Origin: Spinacia oleracea
Lineage: Eukaryota; Streptophyta; Magnoliopsida; Caryophyllales; Amaranthaceae
Direction of reading: 5' to 3'
NCBI RefSeq assembly: GCF_020520425.1
Contig: NC_079489.1
Coordinates: 89,880,810-89,944,809, forward strand
Length of the DNA stretch: 64,000 nucleotides
In this document: in pieces, positions 31,369-44,048 of the stretch
Position numbering within the stretch: position 1 is the stretch's first letter
How the letters are laid out: every line of letters starts with the position of its first letter
Notes under the pieces: generated by a model
Databases searched by the model: none
What the model saw: only the letters and a program-made list of their open reading frames with translations
Told to the model about the DNA's origin: nothing
Position numbers and translations under genes: made by a program

Positions 31369-34300
31369 TTGTGGCGAATTAGAACCCGATCTTCAAGCTA
31401 CAACCAGTTCGAGATCTTGAGTGAAGAACCGGAGCAAGACATTTCTAGTCTAACCGTTAAGGTAATGGCACTCCCGGTGAAGAATCTAGGTATTCCGGGA
31501 GCGTTTGAGGCGACTTGTGGTATTCAAGCACCCACAACAAGTGCTAACAACTTCGAAATCAAGCCCGCCTTGATAAATTTGGTGCAAAGCCACCCCTTTT
31601 GCGGGAAGAGTAACGAATCACCTCATGAGCATCTCAAGCAATTCGAGTACTATTGTGACACCATAAAGCATAATGGTGTTACATCGGACTACGTGAGGTT
31701 GACATTGTTTCGGTTCTCTATACTTGGGCGAGCAAGTGATTGGCTTGACAAGGAGGTCAAGCCCAACTCACTTCGCACTTGGACCGAAGTGACAAGTGCA
31801 TTCTTAAACAAGTTCTACTCGCATGGGAAGACGGCGGAATGTCGCCACAAGATCCAATCCTTTGAGCAAAAGCGAGATGAGTCACTCTTCGAAGCTTGGG
31901 ATCGTTTCAAGGAGTACCAAAGGGAATGCCCACACCATGGGATTCCTAAATGGTTGTTGCTCCAAACATTTTACTTGGGGTTGAGTCCAAGTTCGAAGAC
32001 AAGTCTTGATGCGGGCGCGGGAGGCCCCATTATGAATAAATTGAGGATCAAATAGAGGAAATCATTGAGGATGTAGTTCAAAACTACCAATCTTGGCATG
32101 TAGGCACAAGGAATTATGATGGGAAAGGTAGAAGTGAAGATGGTAAGGGTTCGGTGTACGCCATAGAGCAAGCACGGATGATAGAGAAGCTTACCTCACG
32201 CTTGGAGAAGCTCGAAAATACACCAAGCCAATCGCCATCACCGTCTACAATCCCTCCTCCCTCGGCCACTCTTCTCTCTAAGGGGAAGGGCAAGGTTAGT
32301 TCTTATGGCTCAATGCCTCCGGGCAAATTCTTTTGTGAAAATTGCCAAGACTATAGTCATTCCCCCGATGCATGCCCCTTAGTTCATAACTTGTCATTTG
32401 TGGATTATGGCCCTTCGTATGAAGGAGAGTTTGATGTAGAGTATGTTAATGCCATCAATGAGAGGTCTAGGAATGATAACCCTAACAATCCTAATTTTGC
32501 TAGGAAACCTAGAGGGCCCTCCATGTATGGTCCCCACCAAGGCTATGGCCAAGGAAGTGGGTATGATAGCCAAAATCGAGGTGGCTATAAAGCACAAGCC
32601 TATCAAAGCCAAGCGCCCTATGGTCAAGTTCAAGGTTTTGGCAATCAAGGCCAATACAACCAAGGGGGTTATAATCCCAACCATCAAGGTGGAGGGGGTT
32701 ATAACTACTCTTATGGGCAATTTAGGGGTGCCTCAAGTGGGGGTTATGCTTTGAACTAGTGAGTTTCTTATGGTGCATCTCAATTGCCACCTCCCGGATT
32801 CAATGGACCGAGGACCTTTGGCAACCAATATCAAGCAAACCTTAGTGGTTATGGCGTTGCACCTCCACCACTCCCGCCTCCCAAGTCTAATCTTGAGGCT
32901 CTCATGGAGTCGTTTGTGGGGGCGCAAGTCAAAAAGAATGTTGAGTTTGAGGATGGATTCAAGCAATCCAATACTCATATGAGAATTATTAAGACCCAAT
33001 TAGCTCAACTCGCTAATACCTTAAAGGAACAACAAGTGCATACTAGTCTCCCACCCCAAGGTCAACCTCCTAAGCAAATATATGCAATCACGACACGGAG
33101 TGGGAAGACTTTAGATGATGTTCCTAGAGCTAATGAGGTTTCTAAGTCCAATGGGAAGGATCAAGAGGGAGTCATTGAGTCTAGCGACAATGATTTGGTA
33201 GAAGAGGAGCCTCCCATAGATAATGTGGGTGATACCCCTATACCAAAAGAGGCAACTCTTCTACCTCTCCCCACTCCTAAACTCCTCTATCCTCAAAGAT
33301 TTTTAGGCAAAAAATTGGATGATCAGTTTTCTAAGTTTCTTGATGTGATTAGCAAGTTACATGTCACATTATCTCTCATCGAGGCACTCAAACAAATGCC
33401 CCACTATTCTAGATTCATGAGAGATATTCTTCGTGGCAAGAGAGGTTGTGAACCGAAAGAGACCGTGCAACTCACGGAGAGTTGTAGCGCTCTAATTCAG
33501 CACTCCTTTCCCCCAAAGCTCAAAGATCCCGGGAGTTTTTCTATCCCTTGTAGCATTCAAAAGCTCAAATTTGAGAATGCTCTTTGTGATTTGGGGGCAA
33601 GTGTGAGCATCTTGCCATATAAGATATATGAGAAGCTCAATCTAGGTGATCTCTCTCCTACTGCTATGTCATTGCAACTAGCCGATCGATCGGTTATGTT
33701 ACCATTGGGTAGGATTGAGGATGTTCCCCTCGTGGTTGGCAAGCTTACTTTCCTTATTGACTTCATTGTCTTGGACATTGATGAGGATGCCCATACTCCT
33801 ATTATCTTGGGGAGGCCATTTTTGGCCACTGCGGGTGCTCTTATTGATGTGCAAGGGGGACTAATCATCTTGAAAGCGGGAGATTCAAAAGCTAGCTTCA
33901 AGCTTCCCCTTGGTGAAGGGTGTTTTGCAAATATGAAAACTTGTATGACGGTAGAAACTATTGCTTGTATTGAGAGCTATTGCTCACATGCTAACCCTTC
34001 TAACAACTTTCGTGTTTCTAAGTGTGATAATGAGCCTTCTAGGTCCTCTCCCGATGACAAGAAAGTCCATGTGATCCCAAGGGTGTTTGGTGATAAGTTT
34101 GATGATGTCTTAACCATCCCCGAGATATTTGGGATGCATGTTGATGGTGATGTTGGGGCTACAACCTCCAAAGTAATTCATGAATCGTCAAACAAGGCTA
34201 AGAAACTCAAGAAAGCCAAGATGCCCAAGAAAGCCAAGGAGAAGCTTGGTGGCGGATTGTTTGGTTGGCACCTTATGAATGGTGATGTCGGTACATTGTT

Positions 34301-34373
34301 TGTGCCCATTGGGGCAAAAAGAAACTTTTTGACTAATGATGACCCCAAGTTAGTTGCTTTTGACCCCCCATGA
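31369..34373 (+). pseudogene. Athila-like gag-protease, broken by one frameshift and a double stop
   Basis: The first frame (31369-32055) holds the Retrotrans_gag domain (HLKQFEYYCDTI, FRFSILGRASDWL, FEQKRDESLFEAWDRFKEY). It begins at a non-ATG codon, so the true start is unclear. Near 32040 the frame shifts. The second frame continues from QIEEIIEDVVQNYQSW through a CCHC knuckle (CENCQDYSHSPDAC) and a Gly/Tyr/Gln-rich tail to TAG-TGA at 32757-32762. The same frame then runs to 34373 with an aspartic protease (CDLGASVSILP, PIILGRPFLATAGALIDVQ). Gag would package the RNA and protease would cut the polyprotein. No RT follows. The last residues are Lys-rich (KKLKKAKMPKKAKEK). Confidence 0.9.
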
Positions 34374-36512
34374 GTTTTGGGGGGATTCGTCAAGCTAATG
34401 ACGTTAAACGAGCGCTACCCAGGAGGCAACCCGGTTGTCCAACTCTTAGATTTCATTTGCTTTCGTTTCGTAACTATTGTTCCATTTGTGCATGTTTTTG
34501 GTATGTTTCATTGCGGTGGATTCTCACTATCCACCATGTGCCTTGTCCGCCGATATTTTGGTGAGTTTGTTCAAGTTTTAACGGTTCTTTGCGGGGCTTG
34601 CTCCCACGACATTTCCGGTAACATCCTTCTATCTCACATGCATTCTTTGGGACGGGCATCTTGCATTTGGGAATTTGGTTGGATGGGTAGCTGTGCCCCT
34701 CCTTGCTTAGTTTTAGGCCTTGAGGACATGGCCTATTTCTAGCTTGGGGGGAGTTTTGTTGTATAGTTGCCTATTTGTGATGCTCATGTCTTGGAAACCA
34801 TACCATTTTGTGCACTTGTATATGTTAGTTCTTCGTTTTTAGTTTGATTTTAGTTTCTTTTCTTTTCTTTTGTTTTGTTTGTTTCTTTTTGTTTCCCTTT
34901 TCGGCGTGTTTTCTTATTTTCTTCCTTTTTATTTTGTTTTGATTTCCTTTTTGTCAAGGCAAGTTTTTCTAGGTTTTCTTAGGCAATATTCTTGATTGGG
35001 GCATATAAAATTGGAACTTGTATATTAGAATGCTTTTATTCCTAATTGGTAGATTTTTACACGGTTCTTAATGTCTTGGGTCGAGTCTAGGATTTGGTGT
35101 CAAGAAAGTTGGTTGAACTATGGGTAGCATGCGTCATGAACTCTTGGCTTGTGGTAAGATGGTGTCGATTTCTCTAGTGATTTGAAGCCGAAGAGAATGG
35201 TATTTTCTCCCTTGTGAGGTTCATGCTCAAAAATAAGCCCAAACACATTTTCATATATTGAGTGGCATGGATCCTTAGCATTGACTTTCTTGTCTCCCGA
35301 GTTTGACCATTTCCTTCCCGAGACCGCGACCGAACTACTTTAGGGGACGATAGAGGCATTTCTTTCGGTGATTATTTTTCTTTTTAGTTTAGGACTCTAT
35401 TTTCTTATTTTTCTCATATGTTTTTGTTTGCATTTGCCCCTTTGTTAGCCATTTGAGCCTTGACCCTTCATTTCTTATGAGCACATTACAAGCCTAATAG
35501 CCTTTGTTTTGTTTTCACCCTAAGAAGTGATAGTGAAGCTTAGAGTTATGATGCTTGTTGTTTTGGAGTAATTATGCAAAGTTGAGGAATGAATGTTGTT
35601 TGGTATGAATGGCAAAGTTTTGGAAGAATGTTGTATATAGTGAATAATTGTTGCAAAAGCAAAAAAGAGAGTAAAGTTTTGAAAAAAAAAGCCAAAAATA
35701 GAGAAAAAAAACAAGGCATGAAAAGTTTCATTTAAAACACAAAAAAAAAGAGGAAAATCAAATCAAGGAAAAAACGCAAAAAAGAGTTGTAGTTTAGAAT
35801 TGTTGTTGAATAAGCTTGGGGGTACCCCAAATAAGTGGTACGAGTTTGTGTTTGGTTCAAAATGCTTGAGTTGAGTTCATTCATTGCGCTTCACTTTAGG
35901 TATGAGCACCAAATTGCCAAATTTGTTCCGCACCTTACCCCTAGCCTACGTTACGCCCTAAAAGCCCTCTTGACCCTTTAGAGTTGAGTCATTGTCGGTG
36001 GAGGGAGGATTTGGTCAAGCTTAAGGAACAAGGTTGTCATGCTAAGATGTCGGGTAGCCTAATGTTTATTTTCTGGTGCCTTCGCGGTGTCTTGAGACGC
36101 TATTCTCAAGGGTGGATAAGATCTAGAGATTTGACGTGGTATGCCCGGATGTAGGGGGATTGACTAGTGCTTGCCCTTAGTTCACTTTTCATGATGCTCG
36201 AATCTTTCACTCGGTTTAGGACATTAGTTAGCGTGTACTCATTTATTTGATTAGTAATATTAGTGTTCTTCTATACTTGTTCCATAATAAAGCCCATCTT
36301 GAATTTTGTAGTTTAATTTCTTTTCTTCTCTTTTCTTTTCTTCTTCATTTCTTTATTTCTTTTCTTGGTTTGTGTTTTCCATTTTAGTCTTGCCTTGATT
36401 AGATTTGCTAGATTTTTATTTTGGTAAATTTTTAGAATTTGATTAGTTGCCCATTCTTCCTTAGTTAAGTTTAGTTTGCTAGAGACTAGCAAACGCTTAG
36501 CTTGGGGGAGTT
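34374..36512 (+). other. non-coding 3' internal region of the Athila-like element
   Basis: Where autonomous Athila elements carry pol and env-like genes, this copy has 2.1 kb of non-coding DNA, T-rich and then A-rich. Three polypurine-like tracts (34743, 35813, 36501) of the form GCTTGGGGG are present; only the last adjoins an LTR. Short open frames look spurious. Confidence 0.7.
36501..36512 (+). promoter_or_regulatory. polypurine tract of the Athila-like element
   Basis: CTTGGGGGAGTT directly before the TGATGAG start of the 3' LTR; primes plus-strand DNA synthesis in LTR elements. Confidence 0.75.
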
Positions 36513-38172
36513 TGATGAGCGACATTTACGTCGCTCTTAGCTTAGGATTTTATGTTATTTTCTATGCTTTTTTTTATAGTTTTTATAGCTTTTTGTGTGC
36601 ATTTTATAAGTTTCGTTCCATCTTATGCTTTACAGGTGATTATGATGAAAAGTGGTGGAAAACAAGTAGATTTGAGCCAAAACAGGGCTTGTGCGATCGA
36701 GTGATGGTTTGTGCGCCCGAATAGAGTAGTGAAAATGGAGTTCATGGAATTTCCAGTTTTGTGCGATCGAATGCCCTCTGTTGTTCGGTCGCACAGAATG
36801 GATTTCTGAGACAAAATGCCCCAAAATTGGAAAACGACCGCACAAGGCCTTATGTTCGACATCACAACATTTGTTCGACCGCACACCTTTTTTGAGTTCG
36901 ACCGCACAAAAGTTGTGCGCCCGATTAGTTCTTCTTGTTCGACCGAATAGAGCTGCAAAGGAGACTTGAGCCAAAGAAGCCCCATTCGACTGAACAGGAT
37001 TTTATGTTCGGTCGCACAGGACGAAGGAAATGATCTTCACTGTCTTCGCTCGCACAGGACTGCATTTGGTCGAACAAAGTCATTTACGTTCGGTCGCACA
37101 GTGGGTACGTGCGACCGAATCGCTGCGCGAGCTGCTCTTATTGAAATTCTGGCTTCTATTTGGGGAAACTTATAAATAGATTTTTTGATTTATTTTGTGG
37201 AGAGGAGATTTTTAGTTGATAATTGGAGATTCTAAAAGTAGATTTTCAGCAATTCTAGAGAGAGAAACTCTCCTCCATTCAAGCTTCAATTTGTAATCCT
37301 TCTTAACTTTTCTTCAATTTTGCAATTTAATTCTTAGTTTCTTAATTCTTGCTCTTGCTTTGTTGTTGATTGTTCTTCAATTCTTTAATTTCTTGAATTC
37401 TTGATTTCATTGATTGAAGTTACTTTGATTTTCAATTTGTGATTTGATTGTCCAATTGAACTCTTAATTCTTTTCTAGTGCTTGCTAGCTTATTCTTAAT
37501 GGATTGCTTGATTTCTAGAATGACTAGTGAGTAGAATTAGGTTAGGGTAAGGGGAGAATCTAGGGGCTTAATTAGGGGAAATTGTTGATTGATTGTTGGT
37601 TGATTCATGTGATTAAATATGATTTGATGATAGGATATCCATGCTAGTTGAGTGGTAGTTGCAAATGCTATTCGATTAGAGTCACGTGGAACCATAGGAT
37701 AGGTTTGGCGAGAGATTGTGGGCCTATCTTGTGTGATCAAATGGCGGTGCCTATTATATGCTAGTTAGTTTAATCTAGGATTAGGCGAAAGCTCTTCCGT
37801 GGACTAGACGCTTAGCGTTCCCTATCCGAGAGGTGGCGGGTTCGTCTTTAGATGCCATTTGCCTAATCACCATTTCGTTGCATGATCACCATTGCTAGAT
37901 AGTTAAATTCATTTCCCCCGGTTTCCCTAGCCTATCCCCAACTCCCTAACGTTTCCCTTTCTTGATTCAATTTAGCATAATTCTTAGTTTTAGATTCTTA
38001 AAAGTGACAATTCAAAACCAAATCCTTGTTCGAACTAGATTGACTTTCAAACTCATTAACCACCGTTTCTTTGGAACGATCCCTTTGCTTACCGCTAGCC
38101 GGTAGTTGAGTGGTTTTATAAATATTGTTTGCATAGGTTATTTTCTATCAACGACGAAAAATACACCTATCA
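36513..38172 (+). repeat. 3' LTR of the Athila-like element
   Basis: 1660 bp, nearly identical to the 5' LTR. Differences include an extra tract TAAGTTTCGTTCCATCTTAT at about 36606-36628 and scattered substitutions. The start hairpin has one mismatch (ACGTCGCTC). Confidence 0.93.
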
Positions 38173-38214
38173 CTAACACAATAAAAATAAAATCCTTTCC
38201 ACAATAAAATGTTA

Positions 38215-38490
38215 CACATGTTGTTTCTCGCAATTTTTTTTTTTTTAGGTTTGAAATTGCCAAAAAAGTTATAAAAGGTTGTTTCTCGCAAAGTCAAACA
38301 TAAGGTCTTTTTTGGAAAATTTTCTAAGAAAAAATAGGCACATGACCGGCACGCCACAATCAACTCCTTAAAAGGCTCAGTCAACGCCTCAAAATGGACT
38401 AAGGTTGTTTCTAGCAAAAAAAAAAAAAAATTTAAGGTCTGAATTTGCCATAACTTTTTCTAAAGGTTGTCTCTCGCAAAAATTGACATT
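38215..38490. repeat. repeat with AAGGTTGTTTCTCGC motifs, copy 2 (inverted)
   Basis: Reverse-complement relative of 28185-28460: motifs AAGGTTGTTTCTCGCA and variants at 38218, 38276, 38402 and 38463. The complementary strand shares the translated stretch FFLENFPKKTL. It lies just right of the Athila TSD. Confidence 0.65.
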
Positions 38491-39420
38491 TAAAAGGTTT
38501 GTTTTAGCAAAATTGTCATCATAAAAAGGACAAAATTACAAGCATTAATAAAAATAATACGGAGTATGAAAAAATTAATTCAAATTTTATTAATATTCAA
38601 ATATGTAAATAAAACTATTCTATGCAAATGGACACGATAATTAATATATTCAAGCTATATAGAATTAGTACTTATAATTGTCGTACAGTACAACCAATTA
38701 TCAAATTATACTCAAATATATTATAAGTTCAAGTCGAGTACTCTAAATATACTCCGTACAAAATAATAGTCTTACAAATTAAACTAAGTCAAACGTCTTC
38801 GGCCATATTATATTCATCAATATCTTTCAAAAATATGACGATTTTTAATCCAGGCTCATTAAGTGAGAGATTTGACATTCCAAGACAAAGTCTTCTATAT
38901 TTCCATAATCATCTGATTGAATATTGACTAATATTGAAATATGTGTCTAGTAAATGTCCACCGCTTATTCGATTTGTCCTCGTGTCCTAATATTTTTTTA
39001 AAAAATTAGACATTTAATTTCACGTGTCCACAGAGTATCCATTTTCAATACGTGTCTGAAACTTGATGAATTGTATTATCCTGACACAAAATTGTCCTAA
39101 CCCTAATACATTATGGCTACATTGATTTCAATCGGATGATCGGGTCCATTTTGAGTCATCCAAATTCATGATGGGTTAGGACTATTTTGTGTCAGGTCAG
39201 TACAGGTCATCCAGTTTTGGATCAGGAAAATTTTGTTAGATACTTCGTATGTTCAACTACAAAGGATACTGAAAAAAATTCTAAAATAGTCATCATAAAA
39301 TGACCATGGTAGGGAATTAATATGGACCACACAAATGATTTTTATGTAATATAAAAAATTAATTTCTTTATTTGTGTTAAAATCAAAAAATAATTTCCAA
39401 AAATATGTTAATACGTAATT
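38491..39420. other. AT-rich intergenic region with one near-perfect inverted repeat
   Basis: No gene. Arms CTGACACAAAATTGTCCTAA (39081-39103 in full) and its complement (39173-39195) match at 22 of 23 bases around a 69-bp spacer. It is a possible small foldback element. Confidence 0.55.
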
Positions 39421-39830
39421 AGACTAATTAATACATGAGTTTTGTTAATTTTCTCTCTCCTCTTGCCCAACCACTCACTGGACCTCCCTCGCAACCACCA
39501 ACCCCCTTTCCCAGTCACGACCATCCTACGGGAGCATCCAGTCGTCTACCCCTCCGTTCGCGCGAACCCACACCGCCACTCCCCCCACGCAGCTTCATCT
39601 TCATTCGTTCTTCGTCGTCTGCTTCGCAGATCTGTGCGGCTAAGGTGGATATAAGGTGGTTTCGCGGCTGGGAAAGGTGGTTTCGAGGCTGGGCTTGGTG
39701 GTTTCGGGTTGGACAAGGTGAAATCGCGGCTAGGCTACCTAGTTGCGGTGGTTCAGGGAGATGGTCTGCGTTTCTTCGGGCCCAAAACCCAACTGTTCTT
39801 TTTTAAAAGTTTTACAGAAATTAAAAGTAC
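39421..39830 (+). other. GC-richer island with gene-like 5' end features, unrecognised
   Basis: An open frame of 123 codons (39435-39806) starts with a real ATG, but its composition is low in complexity: Pro/Ser-rich first, then a degenerate tandem of GGTGGTTTCGCGGCTGGG units (39655-39735) giving WFRGW repeats. No domain is recognised and no splice context is evident. It may be a decayed 5' exon or chance. I would not annotate a protein with confidence. Confidence 0.3.
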
Positions 39831-41873
39831 TTAATTAAAAACCTCCAATGAATATCACAAAACATATACTGTCTTGGTGGTTTATTGAGGTCTTGAGTTC
39901 GACCCCTCATATCCTCACATTTTGTTATGAATTTTTAAATATGTGATGGTAATGTCCTTCTATATTGTTGGTAATTACCTTAAGCCTTTTTTATATCCTC
40001 TAAAATAAAAAGGATAAATCTTATGGCAGTAATTTTTATATTATTTTAATAAAATATTAAACCCTCAATGTCTAAACTTATTTCAAAATAAATTGATTTA
40101 ATTAAATTAAACCTCCATCTTAGCCATGGTCTTTTGCTTCTATTTATAGTTAAATTATTTTCTTTTCTTTTAATAACTCGTGTTTTATTTATTTTGTTTT
40201 ATATTCAATTTTCTCGATTACTTAGTTAAAACAATTACTTAGTTTCATTGAGTTTTTTAAAATATTCATTTGATTTGATGCAAGTTTCTTCAATATTTCA
40301 ACATAAAAACCATGGCTAAATTTTAATAGTAACGAGGACTTGTTTTTCAATTTAAACACGGGACGCTTATAAATGAATTCAAACGAATTATTGAAGAACG
40401 TTAATGAGTCGAGAATGAATTGTTCGAGCTTGGTTTATTTACTTCACAAGCTTAAATTTTTGTTCAACCTTGCTTATTAACTTAACAAATGAGTTTGGAT
40501 GAGTTTTAACTGAGCTTGTTTGCGAGTACAACGCAAAATTATCGACTCATTTGCTCCCCTATTGTAAATTATTTGAAATGTAAATCATATATTGGTTTTG
40601 TATATTAATTGAAGTATATTAATTGAAGTATATTATTTGAAAACAAATGGGGGAAAACACCTATTTTGAAATAATTAGATCTAAAAAGTATTCATGGTCA
40701 CTATAAACAACATATATGGACATTACCAACATACTAGCCAACAACAATGTCAATTATATCTTGTTTTGGATAGTATCCATCTATGTTGTTGGTAGTTACC
40801 TTAACTTACTAGGACAAAAAGTACACGCACTTACAATTGGCGGTTCAACAAAATTAAGTTCCTCAAATTCAAGTATTTTGGCGGTTCTCCAAAATTTTCA
40901 TCTACAATTTTCGTTAAAAACCCAAAATTTTCTCACTCCTCGCAAAAATTTTCTCTCTCCTAAAATCCCCAAATTTCTCTCTCTTTTAAACTTCCCAAAA
41001 TTTTATCTATCCTAAAATTCACCAAACAATTTCCCTCTCTTAAAATTTCCCAAAGTATTTTTAACTCAAATTAAATTTCTGGAACGAATTTAAGTTTTTA
41101 ATTTACAATTTCAATATGCGTGGTGAAGCTCACTACTAATTTTCTTTGAATTTGCGTGGTTGGAGGTTCATTCTGGTTGTCCCAAAATTTAGATCTAACT
41201 ATTGCAAACTTAGTGTGTATTTGTTTTAGATTTGTAAATAAAGGTTGTAGTATAGGTCTAGTTTCTTAGGAATTTTTTTGGAGTTTACAACTAGTTCTCT
41301 AGACTTTAAGGCTATTGAAGCTACTGCATACTGAGAGCATGAGGGAGAAGATGATGAACAGTGCGTTGAAAAGGAAAATACGATAAGAACTGTTGATTTT
41401 ACAATTAATTATAGAACTATGGTCACTACCCAATATTAGGTTGTACATGACCAACCAAGCCATCAGTGTAGTGAAGATTGGCAGGATATTATTGGTAGTT
41501 ACCTAAATTAATTTGGGCAAAGCTACACGTATGTTTTTTATGGACTTCTTTACATAGGCTCAAGCCCAAATTCACATCACTCCACCTTTTAACCTCAAGT
41601 ATGAATATTCTATAACCCTTACTAATCAATCCTCACCACTTCTCCAGCCACTATCACACATTTTCTTTCTCTCTCTCTCTCTCTAAATTTCATTTCTCCC
41701 TATCTCTAAAATTCTAATCTCTCAAGGAGTTTGGGGCATCATATCCTCACTATCACCAACAAAAGCTATGAACATGGAGATTCAAATCGCAATTTAGATT
41801 TTTATATTTAATTTGATTGTACTTATCATTTAGATCTGAAATTTTATTTGGTTTTATGTTTATGAGTATTAAA
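39831..41873. other. AT-rich intergenic stretch
   Basis: No gene recognised. There is a low-complexity AAAATTTTC/TCTCTC-rich zone at 40880-41060, a CT run at 41662-41684, and several copies of TTGTTGGTAGTTACCTTAA-type sequence (39968, 40785, 41488), hinting at an old dispersed repeat. Confidence 0.45.
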
Positions 41874-42571
41874 TGTTAGGTTATGATGCATATGAACAAC
41901 ATAAATCATGCGGAAAAACCTATATGCCAGGAAACATATTAATTGCACATAATCATATAATTAGTCTAGGATGAATACACTTTGTAGCGTGCCCTCCCTA
42001 ACTGCTCCCGAACCGAACAAGAACAAGTCTTTAGGACTCCAAGTGTCGTCCCTCCGTGGAAAGTCCACGGCACGTCCGGATCCGCCTTAAGATTGACCAA
42101 CTAGAATCGCCCTTAAGGTACTAGAGATTTTCGGCTAATATGGGGCAAGTGTTTGGCTGAATATTTGCTTAAAAATCTTACCTTTGAATACTTGAAAACC
42201 CTTGTGAACCTAGGCACATATTTATAGAGGTATGGAAAGGGAATTGGAATCCTATTAGGATACTAATTAGCTTAATTAGATTTTTATTAAAACTCTTTTT
42301 AACTAATTATATCTATTAGGATTAGGAATTCATCATTTGAGAGAATCCTATTAGATTTAAGATTTGCATCGAACACAAACGAGCACGAGCATGCCGCACA
42401 GCCCACGCAAGCCTTGCGGCCCACGCGAGCAGGCGCAACATGCAGCCCATTCGTGCGCGCGCGCCTTGGCCTTGCTGGGCCTGGACTTGCGCTGGGCCTG
42501 GCATGGCCTTGGCTGCATTGTGTTGGCGCGCTTGGCTTGCTGGGCGCGGGTATGGCTTCGTGCTGGGCCTT

Positions 42572-44029
42572 TGTAGACACCTACTTTTGTCCCCATTCCC
42601 GAAAGGGAAGGTTCGATGATGAAAACGTAAATCTCCACTTGACAACGCATCTCCTATAAAATAACGAATCTCATTACCCCTTTTCATTTCACCCGAAACC
42701 TGCTATTTATAGAAACCTCCTATTTATGGAAACCTGCTAAAAATAGTAACCGCCGTAATGGTAGTTGAAAGTGGCAAGTCATAAAAGATAGAAACCTGTC
42801 AGAATTAGGTGTTACACTCCAACATAAATCCTAAATGAGATAAAAATTGCGAGAGAATCCTATTCCGAATATGATTCGAAAGTAAGAGTCACGTATTAAT
42901 TAAAATTCTAACGAGCCTAGAGTTCGTAACGGGCCCAGACGCATCCCGTCACAAGGTGAATACGCACTAAAAGACTCAATTAAATCTCAAATACTCCGGA
43001 TTCTAGGAATCCGAATCTGACTAAGAAAAACAGCCCAGATCCTATTTTCAACGCCTGGCTCTGGGCGTCGAAATCTTCGGCGCCCAGGCCTGGGCGCTGA
43101 AAATACCCGGTACGTGTTTTTTCCTAATTCCTCGTGGATTAGAGTTCTGCAATTCTATCTTTCCACGAACTCTTTTCTATTAAGTTCGACGTGAAACACA
43201 ACAACACACAATTATTATTTTGAGTATTGACTCTAAACCCCTAAGCCTAAGCCTCACGCTGCAAAACTGATCACGCGTTCTGTCGCAATCGATCCATAAA
43301 TCGAACAGAACGTATCCCGTCCCATAAATTGAGATTCGTTAAATAAAAGGAGAAATAGCAAAGTCAAAGTGGTTAGTTTTCTGAGAACTGTGACGCACCT
43401 CTCAAGGGTGCATCGTAATGTGTCCCTTTTCCATGGTTTAATTGCTTTCCTCGCCCTTTTATGAACTGTTAAACTAACTAAAATCTGATTGTTCGATCAC
43501 GCTTAATAAATATGATATTTTTGGGAAATTGGATTATCATGCTAGGTCCCTTAAAACAATCTAAATCAGATAATCGCGCTCGATCTAGTACTATATGTTG
43601 CATATTGTTAAAATCAACTCGAATTAGTTTAATAGTTAACGCATGTCCCTTCAATTATTTATGCTGAGCTAGTAAGGATATCCTGCCTCTGGAGTTATCG
43701 AAGAGCGAGTACTCCTCTCGGTAGTTACAGTCCCCCGAACCCTCAATCTCTACCCTGCGGGTGTACGTTGAGCGATCCCCACCACCAGGGATCACAAGGG
43801 AACCTACGGCCGTCGTGGTCAAACATAATTGCACTCCCTTTATGTCACGATAACCGGGTTTTGTCATTTTTCTCATTGTCGTTAAAAACTGAATGGCGAC
43901 TCCATATTACTAGTCAATTGGGTGTAAACTCACAGGAAATCCAATTACACTTGATTTGACAAAAAGAAGCGTCACACCCACGAGGGACGAGGTCACGCAT
44001 TAGCCTCGTGCTTTTTCGACCCCCTCACA
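42572..44029 (+). repeat. 5' LTR of the Tat element, with TATA region deleted
   Basis: 1458 bp against 1470 bp for the 3' LTR. The difference is largely a gap at about 43180, where the 3' copy has CTATAAATAGGGCCTTAAG and this copy reads CTATTAAG. A twin-hairpin module is at 43046-43103. Confidence 0.93.
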
Positions 44030-44030
44030 G

Positions 44031-44048
44031 TGGCGACTCCACTGGGGA
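44031..44048 (+). promoter_or_regulatory. primer-binding site of the Tat element
   Basis: TGGCGACTCCACTGGGGA, one base after the 5' LTR end. The type is common in Tat/Ogre elements, where an arginine tRNA has been proposed as primer (from memory). Confidence 0.75.

Larger units (their letters stand above)
29524..38172 (+). mobile_element. Athila-like Ty3/gypsy element, complete ends, gag-protease only
   Basis: Two LTRs (29524-31158 and 36513-38172) are in direct orientation, start TGATGAGCGACAT and end ACACCTATCA, and are flanked by a perfect 5-bp TSD CTAAC (29519-29523, 38173-38177). The primer-binding site TGGCGTTGCCGGGTAGCGG resembles the Asp-tRNA site of Athila elements, and the polypurine tract CTTGGGGGAG precedes the 3' LTR. 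Inside are gag and an aspartic protease but no RT, RNase H or integrase. The post-protease tract GACGTTAAACGAGCGCTACC followed by GGAGGCAACCC resembles Athila elements from memory. LTRs are nearly identical apart from a 19-20 bp indel near 36610, so insertion is recent. Confidence 0.92.

Noticed and set aside
32394-32754. Antisense and +1-frame ORFs of about 100 codons over Athila gag
   Set aside because: Shadows of the Gly/Tyr/Gln-rich gag tail.
39850-39915. Possible SINE head (CTTGGTGG ... GAGTTCGACCCC)
   Set aside because: Box A and box B resemblance only; no tail or TSD could be defined.
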